Below are positions 25,196-36,931 of a stretch of 64,000 nucleotides of DNA, in pieces (position 1 is the first letter of the stretch; the number at the start of each line of letters is the position of its first letter). A program made the translations under genes and the position numbers. The notes under the pieces are model-generated. The model saw only the letters and a program-made list of their open reading frames with translations, was not told the origin of the DNA and searched no databases. The DNA comes from Cliona cf. orientalis (lineage: Eukaryota > Porifera > Demospongiae > Clionaida > Clionaidae), in assembly GCA_963930775.1 (NCBI GenBank), contig OZ005698.1:9475406-9539405 (forward strand). The letters run 5' to 3'.

Positions 25196-28100
25196 GAGAG
25201 GGAGAGAGAGAAAGCACAAAAAATGGTACAAGTTCACACTCAGCTTGGCTATATAGCTAGCTATGGATCTCTTCCCTTTCCCACTGAACACAAACTTCAA
25301 ATTGTACTATTCTTTACATTGCACAGTGAGGGTGGCTGAATCCGATTCGTTGGTGAACACTCCGGCATCCGTGAGATTATTCGTTGCCTCGCAGTAGAAC
25401 ATGCCCCCATCGTCAGCTGTCCCAATGCTGGGCAGGGTCAAAGTACTCGTCACGGTGACCTCTGTTGACCCCGTCTGGCTATTACTCACGCCATTATCGA
25501 TACGAGTGGGGGCAGCCCCAGAGTCCACCCTGTACCACGTCAAGGTGATGGGGGCGGTACCGTACGCCAAGCACGTGAAGGTCGCGTTATCATTGACCAA
25601 TAGAGTGGAGTCCGTGGGGTGGGCTGTGATCGTCACTGGAACTGCAGGTGGAGAGAAAGCAAAAATTAATGTGCATCACTGGTGGTTCAAAGGTCAAAGT
25701 CATCTATAACTGATCATACATGTAAAAATTTAATAGTGAATATTTTGTTGTTAAATATATTTTCGGACAGCCTTGGCTTGTGCAAAAATTAAATGCACGA
25801 AAATACGTCCGCAATATTAATGATAATGCGGTACAGGGAAAAATTATCACACGAAATATTTTAGACATGAAATATTCATGATTTATATATGGTACATTTT
25901 CAGTCTCACAAACACGTTTTTTTTCTACATAGATCCACTCACCCTCCACAACCACATTAGCGGCGACAGAAGTGACCATTCCTCCAGAGAGGCCATTGCT
26001 GACGGAGCAGTTGTAGAGAGCCGTCTCCTGGACAGAGCAGACTAGCAGTGTCGACTGAACAAACTGTTCCCCCCTCTCCTCAAGAATCTCCGATTGAATA
26101 TTGTCAGGGTCATTCACTCGTTCCCCCTCGCGGTACCACGTGATCATTGGCAGGGGGTAGCCTACGGCCACGCATGTCAGGAATACACTAGAGTTGAATA
26201 TCGGGTAACTATCAGCTGGACCAATCACAATCGTCGCTGGGGTGCTATTGACGGAGAGGGTAAAGTTCACGGTGGTGGAGATACTGCGACTGGTAAGAGT
26301 GCACTCGTACAGTCCTTCGTCCGACTCCTGGGCGCTGCAAATCTCAAGGATCGACTGGAGGTAGCGATTGTCTCCTTGCATACCAAATTCTTCATAAATT
26401 GTGACTCGGTCGTCGGTGTCGTTGGCGATGGTAGCTCCGCCCGTAGACCAGGAGAGTTCAGGGTCCAACCCAACACCAGCACAAACCATCATGATGGTTT
26501 CACCAGCTCGAACGAAGACATTGTCAGGGGGAGCCACGACAATGGAGGCTGGAATATTGGGAGGGGGGGAGGGAGGGAGGGAGAGAGAGTAAAGGTAGGC
26601 ATAAACTAAGTTTTAATCAACATATTTACCTATGTTGATGACGTTCAGTATGAATGAGGAGCTGTTGCTTCCTCTGGAGTTGTTGGCAGTGCACGAGTAC
26701 TGCCCGGCATTCTCTACCTCCACACTGCACAGCTCAAGGATGGACTGAGTGAACACTTGGCCATTTTCTATCACCTGAGAGTCATAGATGGCGACAAGAG
26801 AGGAGGTGTCATTGCTCAGCAGCTGGTCTCCAAACTCCCAGATGAAGTTGGGAGGTTCATCTTCCCCATATCCCACACAGACATAGGTCACTGTCGTACC
26901 AGCATCAACCGATATGCTGGCATTCGGAGCTATCACTATCTGTGGGTGCTCTGCAGAAATAATATGAGTAATACAGTCTAGTTTGTGCATATCAATTGTC
27001 GTTGTTAGGTGTACATTATGTATGTACTGTACATGTAGCCTTCTCATGCTCATTAATTACAAGTTCTTGTACATGTAATTTATTTTTACATGTACATGTA
27101 CGTACATGGCCAGACGTATACAACTTATGACATCACTAATTCATCGTCATGGAGACAAACTAGATCAACTTTAAAAACTGAAATTGACAGCTCAGTTGGT
27201 AAGAACAGTATCTATGAGTTACTTTTCAAGCAAGGAATATTATTCAACGTTAGGCACTCTTTTATCTTTATTTAGCCCAGAACATAGTTTAGCTCGAGCT
27301 AGTCTGTATCTACGTATGTAGCAGCTGCTTACCTCCAACCATGTTGACTGTGAGAGTGAAGTAAGAACTAGCATTGGCTATCCTATTGGCCACAGTGCAC
27401 TGATAGAGACCAGCATCAGTGAAATCAACACTGCACACCTCCAAGAAGGACTGGACAAAGGTGATACCAGACTCCACCATCACCCCTTCAGTGATAGTTA
27501 TTCGGCTATCATTCTCGAGCAGGTTGCCATTTTGAGACCAGGAGATGGTAGGCTGAGGAAAACCAGTGCCAACACAAACGGCTACAAAGGTGGTCAACTC
27601 ATCAAGAGTGTAATTACTAGGGGCTATGACGACACTTGCTTCTCCTGAAAAATAACAAAAATCAATTAAATCAGATTATGGAGTTAATTAGTGGCAGCCT
27701 TCAAACGTACCAGCTCTGACTTGAACTTCAAACTCCACTGAATCATTTCCAGCCAAGTTGCTGGCCAGACAGCTGTATGTACCAGCGTCACCAGGGCTAA
27801 CACTGCATACCTCCAAGATGGATGAAGTGAAAAGAAGTCCATTGCCTTCGAATTGTTCGTTGTAGATGGATATGAGTGTGCCATTTGTGATCTCTGTGCC
27901 ATCTTTGTACCACTGTATATTGGCAAAAGGACGCCCAGTAGCTGTGCACACCAGAGAGACAGTGTCCCCCTCAGTGAATGGATCAGTCACATTGGGGCTA
28001 ATCACAACTGTAGGAGCAACTGAAAAAAAAATTAAATGATTTGTGAAGTATATTATATCAACTATAGCTGTGCTTAGTCTTACTTCTTGGTCTGACATTG

Positions 28101-31100
28101 AGAGTGAACATGGAGCTGTTGCTTCCTCTGGAGTTGTTGGCAGTGCACGAGTACTGCCCGGCATTCTCTACCTCCACACTGCACAGCTCAAGGATGGACT
28201 GAATGAACACTTGGCCATTTTCTACCACCTGAGAGTCATAGATGGTGACGAGAGAGGAGGTATCATTGCTCAGCAGCTGGTCTCCAAACTCCCAGATGAT
28301 GTTTGGAGGTTCATCTTCCCCATATCCCACACAGACGTAGGTCACCGTCGTACCAGCATCAACCTCCATGCTAGCATTCGGAGCAATAACGATCTGAGCT
28401 GGTTCTAAAGAGAGAAAGGGAGAAATGAAAAGTCAACTCGAGTTATTAAAATTATAACGAAGGGCTCACCTCCAACAGTATTCACAGTGAGTGTGAAGTT
28501 GGAGCTAGCGTTGACAAGTCTATTGGCCACAGTGCACTGATAGAGACCAGCATCCATGAAGCCAACACTGCACACCTCCAAGAAGGACTGGACAAAGGTG
28601 ATCCCAGACTCCACTATCACCTCTTCATAGATGGACACTCGGCTGTCATTTTCAAGAGGGGATCCATTGAAAGACCAAGAGATGCTTGGCACCGGGAAAC
28701 CAGTTCCAACACACACGGCTACCATAGTTGCTGACTCATCAATTGTATAGTCGACTGGAGATATCACAACAGTGGCTTCAGCTGAAACACAAAATAATTA
28801 GTGTCAACAATATTAATTTTTGTTGTGATAGATTCTTTCTAATGTACCAGCTCTGATTTGAACTTCAAAATCCACTGAATCATTTCCAGCCGGGTTGCTG
28901 GCCACACAGCTGTATGCACCAGCGTCACCAGGGCTAATACTGCACACCTCCAAGATGGATGAAGTGAAAAGAAGTCCGTTGCCTTCGAATTGTTCGTTGT
29001 AGATGGATGTGAGTGTGCCATTTGTGATCTCTGTGCCATCTTTGTACCACTGTATATTGGCAAAAGGACGCCCAGTAGCTGTGCACACCAGAGAGATAGT
29101 GTCCCCCTCAGTGAATGCATCAGTCACATTGGGACTAATCACAACCGTAGGAGCAACTGAAAGCAACACAAAAGTTTATTAAGTAAAGAAACGAAAGTGG
29201 ATGATGAAGAATATCGAAGATGATCTGAAAAAGCTCGCTTGCTAATATTTTAACTAGAATATCAAATTTAGTTAAAATATAAGCCAACAAGTTTCTTCAG
29301 CTTATCTCAGAAAATTTAAAGGTTCATATCTAGTAGGTGTACATCTCAGAGAAAGACGATTTCCTAATTTGCCCACAACTGTTACTAGGTCAATAACTTA
29401 CTTCTTGATCTGACGTTGAGAGTGAAAGAAGAGCTGTTGCTTCCTCTGGAGTTGTTGGCAGTGCACGAGTAATTCCCAGCATTCTCTACCTCCACGCTGC
29501 ACAGCTCAAGAATGGACTGAGTGAACACTAGTCTATTTTCCATCAACTGGTTCTCATAGATGGTGACAAGAGAGGAGGTGTCATTGTTCAGCAGCTGGTC
29601 TCCAAACTCCCAGATGATGTTTGGAGGTTCATCTTCCCCATATCCCACACAGACATAGGTCACCGTGGTACCAGCATCAACCGTTATGCTGGCATTTGGA
29701 GTAACTACCAACTGAGGTGGCTCTGTAAAGGTAGACAAAAAAGCTCATTAATAAATGTTGTCTTGGAGCTACAATAAGCTGCACCGCTCACCTCCAACAG
29801 TATTCACAGTGAGTGTGAAGTTGGAGCTAGCGTTGACAAGTCTATTGGCCACAGTGCACTGATAGAGACCAGCATCCATGAAGTCAACACTGCACACCTC
29901 CAAGAAGGACTGGACAAAGGTGATCCCAGACTCCACTATCACCTCTTCATAGATGGACACTCGGGTATTGTTCTCGAGAGGGGATCCATTGAAAGACCAC
30001 GAGATGCTCGGCACAGGGAAACCAGTTCCAACACACACGGCTACCATAGTCGCTGACTCATCAATTGTATAATCCACAGGAGATATCACAACACTGGCGT
30101 CCCCTTCAGAAAAATGATGACAAAGAAACTATTAACTGAAAAAGCTTAAAGAGCTAAATAAATTCCACTAACCTAGCATCACTTGGACATCAAATTCACT
30201 AGTATCATTTCCAGCAGGATTTTCAGCCACACAGCTGTAAGTGCCACGGTCGTCAGCGCCCACGCTGCATAACTCTAAGATGGACGTAGTGAACAGGAGT
30301 CCATTCTGCTCAACCTCTTCGCTGTAGATCGAAGTCAGAGACTCGTTGGTAAGCAGCAGGCCATCTCTGTACCACTGTATGGTGGGGTAGGGGCGGCCAG
30401 TAGCCGTGCAAGCCAAGGCCACTGTGTCTCCCTCGGTGAAAGGACCAGTCACATTCGGACTAACAACAATAGTTGGAGCAACTGGGTGAAGAAATAAGCA
30501 TAATATGATAGCAATGCACTAGACGTAGTGCAGCAGTTTTCATCTTACTTCTTGGTCTGACGTTGAGAGTGAAAGAAGAGCTGTTGCTTCCTCTGGAGTT
30601 GTTGGCAGTGCACGAGTAATTCCCAGCATTCTCTACCTCCACGCTGCACAGTTCAAGGATGGACTGAGTGAACACTAGTCTATTTTCCATCAATTGGTTC
30701 TCATAGATGGTGACGAGAGAGGAGGTGTCATTGCTCAGCAGCTGGTCTCCAAACTCCCAGATGATGTTTGGAGGTTCATCTTCCCCATATCCCACACAGA
30801 CATAGGTCACCGTCGTACCAGCATCAACCTCTATGCTAGCATTCGGAGTAACTACCAACTGAGGTGGCTCTGTGAACAAAAGATCACATAAACAGATATT
30901 GATGCTGGATTCTGACAACTGTATCAAGAATACCTACCCTATATATAGCTCAATTCTTAGCTAAGCTTTCTATGATTCTGAATAAGTGCTCTACCAAGAA
31001 ACGCTAGCAGTGTGCATTTGGATTAATTGTGGCGTACTCCCTGACAGGCTGTAATAATACAAGGAATTGAACATTGACAAGAAAAGCTATCTATCATCAA

Positions 31101-34100
31101 TGCTAGCTTCCCTACAACTGAATCACAACAATAGGCAAAAAAATCCAGATATGAAATAATATTTTTGCGTATAATATGGTAGTGGTATAACACTGCCATA
31201 AGAGATGTGTACAACATTGCAGCTCACCTCCAACCCTGTTGATAGTGAGTGTGAAGTTGGAGCTAGCGTTGACAAGTCTATTGGCCACAGTGCACTGATA
31301 GAGACCAGCATCCATGAAGCCAACACTGCACACCTCCAAGAAGGACTGGACAAAGGTGATCCCAGACTCCACTATCACCTCTTCATAGATGGACACTCGG
31401 GTGTTGTTCTCGAGAGGAGATCCATCAAGAGACCAAGAGATGCTCGGCACAGGGAAACCAGTTCCAACACACACGGCCACCATAGTTGCTGACTCATCAA
31501 TTGTGTAATCCACGGGAGATATCACAATGCTGGCCTCTCCTGCAAAATTCATTAATAAACACAAAGAAAGATAGCTAATATTTAGAATGTTCAATTATGC
31601 GCATTAAAGTATGCATACCTAGCGTAACTTGAACATCAAACTCAAACGTCTCATTTCCAGCAGAATTGCTCGCCACACAGCTGTATGTACCAATGTCATC
31701 AGCGCCCACACTGCACACCTCTAAGATGGACGTAGTGAACAGGAGTCCATTCTGCTCAACCTCTTCGTTGTAGATCGTAGTCAGAGACTCATTGGTAAGC
31801 AGCAGGCCATCTCTGTACCACTGTATGGTGGGGTAGGGGCGGCCAGTAGCCGTGCAAGCCAAGGCCACTGTGTCTCCCTCGGTGAAAGGACCAGTCACAT
31901 TCGGACTAACAACAATAGTTGGAGCAACTGGAAAAATAACATGAAATGTTTGTGAAATTTACGATCCTAGCATAAATAAATGCACATGTAAGCATTATAT
32001 AAACAACGTTTCTATGATAGCCTAGATATAAAGGATATTATGAACAGTTTAGCCACCAAAGTTCTTACTGACTGTCATGTCATGCAAAGATAATAGGTGT
32101 TGATGCTCACTAAGTAACTATTCCGCACACTTTGACAGAGGTACAGTAGCAAACTGGCAGGAGGAATCAATGAGGAAAATGTCACATTTAATTCACAAAA
32201 CCAACAGGGCATTAAAAATATTGGAACTATCCGTCAAAAAATTAACATGCATAGCATTCCGGCTTAAGTTTTATTACTACACTATCCTCCGATCTCTCCC
32301 CCTCAAGAGTTTGGAATTCACTTACTCACTCCTACCCTCACTCACGTACAGGACAAAAGAAAGGCGCTACCGCTCTCACTCAATCCATTAGCCAACAAGC
32401 TTCCAGTACAAAGGTTTACAACAGTGCAACCGAAAGGACATGTGGTGTCACTTTTACACACACACACACACACACACACACTTCCTCAAACATACACAAA
32501 TAATAATGCACACCTCTGCTATCGGTGACAGTGATGGTAGTGGTGTTGGTCTCACTGATAAAACCATTGGTGGCATTGCAGGTATAGTCTCCGCCCTCGT
32601 CCAACTCAATGCTGCAGATCTCCAGTATGGACTGTATAAACATGAGGTCGCCCTGAGTGACCAGCTCATCGTACACAGTGTGCTGCGAAAGAAAAGGAAA
32701 GAGAGTAAACACAGCACATAGCGTCTCCACTACCAGAACCGAAACATCATACCACGCATACTGATAAGGTATTGGATGACACTATTAAATTTTGTTATAG
32801 GATAATCAATCACTAGAAAATTATTGTATTGCTCCGAATAGTATTCAATAATAGGGTACCAGGGGCGTAGCCAGGATTTTCTGAGGGGGTTTCCTAGCAG
32901 TTGCGCGCGAAGCGCGCGCGAAAAATTTAATGACCACGCCCACTTTTCGGCCACGCCCTATAATTAACGATCGCCATTTTCAGCAAGAGTTTGCCAGATT
33001 CTCGAGATTTTGGCAAGGAAAAGCACAAAAGGAGGAGATCTAGGCTAAGTTTCAGGAGATTTTAGTGCCTGCATATTGAATCTGGAAACCAAGGGGGTTT
33101 CCTGATGTCTAAATCATACTAAGATAATACTGAATCTGACTGCCAGGGGGGGTTTCCGGGCAACTAAGAAACAACTAAGCTACGCCCCTGGGTACAGTAT
33201 CAGTATGATTATTGTAATCCAATCCAGGAAACGTGACTTTTACTGCAAAAGAAATCCACTGTACCCTAGCACACTCAGGAATTTTCCTATCCATAGAGAG
33301 AGATCTCCCTTATTCCTACCAACCCTCTGCCATTAACAACTGCTTCCAACAACAAAGAAAACTCTCAAGCTAATTACTATAAACAGCCTATTTTAGCATC
33401 AATTTGCAACCCTATAGCACTGCTATTCACAGTTACTAAAGGGAGGAAATGCTTCAGACTATATAGCAGGTCTTACTCTGTTGGTGGTCTCATTGGTGAT
33501 GGCGGCGCCTTCAAAGTCCCAGCTAATGGAGGGGGTGGGGTTACCCTGGGCCACACACACTAGCAGCACTGTCGAGTCAACTTCAACAGTGTCACTGGAT
33601 GGAGTTATGACCAGAGATATCTCAGTGGAATCTAGAGGTGTGTGTGTGTGCGTATGTGTGTTTGTGTAGGGGTTGTACTACGACATTTAACGGTACTAAG
33701 GAATCAGAGGGAAATGGTCTACGAAAACAACTCAGAGACACCATTCTTTCGTGCATTATACTCCAGCGCACAATCAAAATACTCCCAGTATATGTAGTAG
33801 GAAGGTAGGATAAGTGTAGGTACACAAAATTCTGTACTAATGGTTCGGATCTGTGACCATCTGGACTGTGGTCAGCACAACTTCCTCCAACCGACCACTG
33901 TTTGTTTATTGCAGTACAATACTCCTTACAACACAAACAGAAACACAACAGCACACTACCCCTTGTTTAATACCAATAAATAAATCATTAATTTTATCCT
34001 CATTACACAAGAAAATTATTATCAATTTTTCAACTCACTAGGTAGAATTCCCACTGTGAATGGTGCACTGGTGGCAGTGCCAGCGTCACTGGTTGCTGTG

Positions 34101-34864
34101 CAGGCAAAGGTGCCAACGTCATCCAGACCCACCCCACAGATCTCGAGGATAGACTCGGTGAAGTTGAGTCCCATTTCCGACACTGTTTCGGCATAGATGG
34201 AGATCAAATCGCTCGAGGTGGGGTCTAGTAGGACTCCATTGCGGCTCCAAGTGATCTCGGGCTCTGGGAAGCCGTTAGCCACACAGACCATGAGCACAGT
34301 GTCACCGAGGTTGACGTCTTGGTTGACAGGAGAGACTATCAGCTGAGGGACAGTGATCTCTTCGGTGAAACTAATGTTCCAGCTAAAGGACTCGCTCCCG
34401 ATCGAGTTAGCAGCGCGGCAACTGAACTGCCCCGAGTGCGCCACACCCACGCTGCAGATCTCGACGATCGACTCGAGAAAGACGATTCCATTTTGCGTCT
34501 GCGTCTCGGTGTAGATGGTGACCATGCTGTCGGAGTCGTTACTCAGCTGCTGGCCGGCTGGATCGATCCAGGAGATCGCGGCGCTCGAGTGATCCTCCGT
34601 GTCGGGGCCAAGGTAGGCCACGCACGTCATGAGCACCGTGGAGCCGTAGTCCACGCTGTATGATGTCGGTGTGATGACCAGGGATGGCGCGGCCGAGGGA
34701 GCTGAAATTGGTGCAAAAGAGATCAAACGAATAAGTTTTTTACACGCGAGGATTTAGTTGCGCTATCGCGATCTAGTGTTTATTCACTCACTTGTTCCCT
34801 GTGCGACCACGTAGTGTAGTGATAGTGTGATGAAAACGACCAGCTTCAAGAAATTGCCGGCCAT
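18201..34864 (-). CDS. Giant Ig-repeat adhesion GPCR (23 Ig, EGF, HRM, GAIN/GPS, 7TM)
   Basis: Single minus-strand gene. Signal peptide at 34789-34864 (MAGNFLKLVVFITLSLHYVVA). Ig1-2 share exon 34040-34703; Ig3 is split (33480-33640, 32530-32683); Ig4-15 are one exon each (26632-31927); Ig16-17 25945-26553; Ig18 ~25310-25643; Ig19 ~24830-25133 and Ig21 ~24020-24330 (both without the core Cys pair); Ig20 ~24390-24690; Ig22 plus one EGF (DPNPCQNGGACENG) 23426-23880; Ig23 ~22843-23215. HRM-like domain (CPCGDLEFGREASRMC) 21702-21942, GAIN 20060-21410, GPS (CSFWDQ...GGWSSRGC...CNHLTSFGLL) 19640-19789, 7TM to 18201. Most Ig introns are phase 1. About 3,300-3,400 residues. Tail ends QSQL, a possible class I PDZ ligand. 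Cell-surface adhesion receptor by architecture; ligand unknown. Confidence 0.85.
22056..22204. mobile_element. 149-bp long inverted repeat, MITE-like hairpin
   Basis: Two arms of about 55 bp, nearly perfect reverse complements (ATGAAATAAAC/TGAAG... against its mirror), around a short loop. Lies in an intron of the giant GPCR. No clear target-site duplication and no coding capacity. Confidence 0.6.
22539..22621. repeat. (CT)n microsatellite
   Basis: About 80 bp of almost pure CT dinucleotide, the longest in the window, inside an intron of the giant GPCR. Confidence 0.95.
23936..23998. repeat. (CT)n microsatellite next to a splice donor
   Basis: Pure CT run on the plus strand. On the sense (minus) strand it is (GA)n following the donor GTGAGAGAGG of the Ig21 exon. 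Confidence 0.9.
25139..25215. repeat. (GA)n microsatellite forming an acceptor pyrimidine tract
   Basis: GA run on the plus strand, so (CT)n on the sense strand, ending directly in the acceptor of the Ig19 exon (CTCCCTCCAG). Confidence 0.9.
26632..28020 (-). repeat. Ig exon triplet unit 4
   Basis: Fourth A-B-C set: VAPTVVISPNVTDPFTEG, SVVIAPSNYTLDELTTF (most diverged B) and EHPQIVIAPNASISVDAG. The B-to-C intron is longer here (about 380 bp) and holds alternating TACATG repeats. Confidence 0.85.
28084..29157 (-). repeat. Ig exon triplet unit 3
   Basis: Third A-B-C set: VAPTVVISPNVTDAFTEG, TVVISPVDYTIDESATM and EPAQIVIAPNASMEVDAG. Its A exon is closer to unit 4 than to units 1 and 2. Confidence 0.85.
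29402..30482 (-). repeat. Ig exon triplet unit 2
   Basis: Second A-B-C set. Type A here is nearly identical to unit 1 (NVTGPFTEGDTVALAC), type B has SVVISPVDYTIDESATM, type C has EPPQLVVTPNASITVDAG. Confidence 0.85.
30550..31927 (-). repeat. Ig exon triplet unit 1 (types A-B-C)
   Basis: Three consecutive phase-1 exons encode Ig types A (VAPTIVVSPNVTGPFTEG), B (SIVISPVDYTIDESATM) and C (EPPQLVVTPNASIEVDAG). The same ordered trio recurs three more times downstream, with very similar nucleotides within each type. Confidence 0.85.
32860..33190. mobile_element. 331-bp non-autonomous DNA transposon with 12-bp TIRs
   Basis: Begins CAGGGGCGTAGC and ends GCTACGCCCCTG, exact inverted repeats. Both ends are flanked by GGTAC, a probable 5-bp target-site duplication (32855-32859 and 33191-33195). 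It sits inside the intron that splits Ig3. The interior has repeated 'gggggtttcc' motifs and no ORF. Superfamily not assigned. Confidence 0.75.
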
Positions 34865-35025
34865 TTTACCTTCGTTGTTGAGGGTGTAGCTACGAGAGCT
34901 TCTGATCGCAAATCGGTGGGGTGCACCCTTATGAATATCAAATTGAACATCAATATCAAATTGCGCATGCGCACTTCGGGCGCGCCTTTGGCGCGCGACA
35001 CATACAGTAGCCCACTTCACTCAAA
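34865..35025. promoter_or_regulatory. Compact bidirectional promoter, giant GPCR / RFC2
   Basis: Only 161 bp between opposite start codons. Contains a perfect TGCGCATGCGCA at 34962-34973 and a GCGCGCC...GGCGCGC inverted motif just after it. Confidence 0.65.
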
Positions 35026-36713
35026 ATGGCGGAAGAGGAGGCAATGGAGGTCGTCGTCCCTAGCAGCTCTGCAGAGGTCAAGCCTCCCCCCAAACCACGC
35101 CAGCGTCTGCCATGGTAAGCAGCAGCTACGTGTAGCTAGGGTAGAGGTAGAGATTCCTGTTCGTTTTTTTTGTGTGTTCATATAATTATTATCAGATTCT
35201 GTTTTATAGGATAGAGAAATATCGACCGACTAAGCTGAGTGATGTGGTGGGGAATGAGGAGACTATCAGCAGACTGGAGGTGTGTGGACTATTTTGAAAA
35301 TAAAAATAATCATATAAATTATTCACATATGCACACAGGTGTTTGCAAAGGAGGGCAATGTGCCTAATGTAATCATCGCCGTAAGTTAACACAATTAATT
35401 ATATTATTGTCGTCGTTTTTTTAGGGTTATTACATCACTGTTACATCATAATTATGTGAAATAGGGCCCGCCTGGTACAGGCAAGACTACCAGCATCCTG
35501 TGCTTAGCGCGAGCCTTGCTAGCCGACTCGTTCAAAGATGCAGTGCTAGAGTTAAATGCCTCCAACGACAGGGGCATTGATGTCGTGAGGAACAGAATTA
35601 AGACCTTCGCCCACCAAAAGGTCACTCTGCCAAAAGGTCGTCACAAGATTATCATACTGGATGAAGCTGATAGGTATGGAGAGACAAATTACTTTATTTA
35701 CTTCAGCATCTTTCAGATTTACAATGTCATGAAATTGTACAATTGTACCATGTCATGTTACGTACAAAATAGAATGTTAGAGATGTTTCTTTCTAATACA
35801 CTAATCTGTAGTATGACTGATGGGGCACAACAGGCCTTGCGTAGAACAATGGAGATATACTCAAAAACTACACGATTTGCTCTAGCGTGCAATGCATCAG
35901 ACAAAATAATAGGTAGGGGGTAACTCCTGAACATTTCGTATCCTGGCAAACAATCGTGTTTCGGTCATTATTGTTTTCAGAGCCAATCCAGTCCAGGTGT
36001 GCTGTACTGAGGTACTCCAAGCTATCTGATGCACAGATTCTAGCCAGGCTCTTGGAAGTGTGCAGCAAGGAGAAAGTTAGTGATCATGTGACCGGTCACA
36101 TGATCCACTTCACCTTTGACCTCTCCCTCCCTCTGTATTAGGTGCCCAAGACTGACGATGGTCTGGAAGCGATCGTATTCACAGCCCAGGGTGATATGAG
36201 ACAAGCTCTCAACAATCTTCAATCGACTTTCGATGGATTTGGTTTTGTCAATGCAAATAACGTTTTCAAGGTAATTTAAATTAGGCTACGCTTAATTAAT
36301 TTTCAGTTAATCATGGTATTGTTTTTAGGTATGTGATGAGCCCCACCCCCTGCTAATTAAGGAGATGCTGAGTCATTGTGTGGACAGCGACATAGAGAAG
36401 GCATATCGGATTCTCAAGTCGCTCTGGGACAAGGGGTATTCCCCTCATGACATCATCACTAACATCTTCCGAGTCTGCAAGAACCACCAAATGGCAGAGT
36501 ACCTCAAACTGGAGTACATCAAGGTAAGTAGCTCTTGAAATTTGAAAGCAAAAAATGTGTACATAATATTATATTTAGTGATTTTTAATTACAACATTTC
36601 AGGAGATTGGTTATACTCACATGCGTATAGCTGAGGGTGTGGACTCTCTGCTTCAGCTGTCAGGGCTGCTCGCTAAACTATGCCTCAAGACACACACACA
36701 ACCTGCACAGTGA
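35026..36713 (+). CDS. RFC2: Replication factor C subunit 2 (40-kDa clamp-loader ATPase)
   Basis: AAA+ subunit of the RFC clamp loader that places PCNA on primed DNA. Nine exons: 35026-35114, 35210-35279, 35339-35380, 35465-35673, 35812-35912, 35981-36075, 36142-36270, 36329-36523, 36603-36713. Visible motifs: [16 protein letters not shown] (RFC box II), Walker [23 protein letters not shown], Walker B IIILDEAD, sensor 1 [16 protein letters not shown] with the SRC arginine finger, [11 protein letters not shown] (sensor 2) and a C-terminal [19 protein letters not shown]. Length and order agree with animal RFC2. The acidic N-terminus ([11 protein letters not shown]) is short and poorly conserved, as in relatives. 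Converges with DNAAF11 across 218 bp. Confidence 0.96.
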
Positions 36714-36931
36714 TCGAGGCTTCAATTGATTGAGTCGGTCGGCCACAAAATCTCAACATTCTCAGTCACTCAAAACTCACTGTATTGTATGCTATTGTTG
36801 CATTGACTGCATTCTGATGTCATTCTGTATTATAATTAAATTTTCAATTTCATGACAAAACCATTCCTTTTTCAATATACAATTACATTGTGTGGAATAA
36901 GTGATATGTGGTTGCATGTGTTAACTTGTGT

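Noticed and set aside
31621..31898. Treating each Ig ORF between 24000 and 34700 as a separate small gene
   Set aside because: They share phase-1 splice sites in one orientation, with only one upstream signal peptide and one downstream GPS-7TM.
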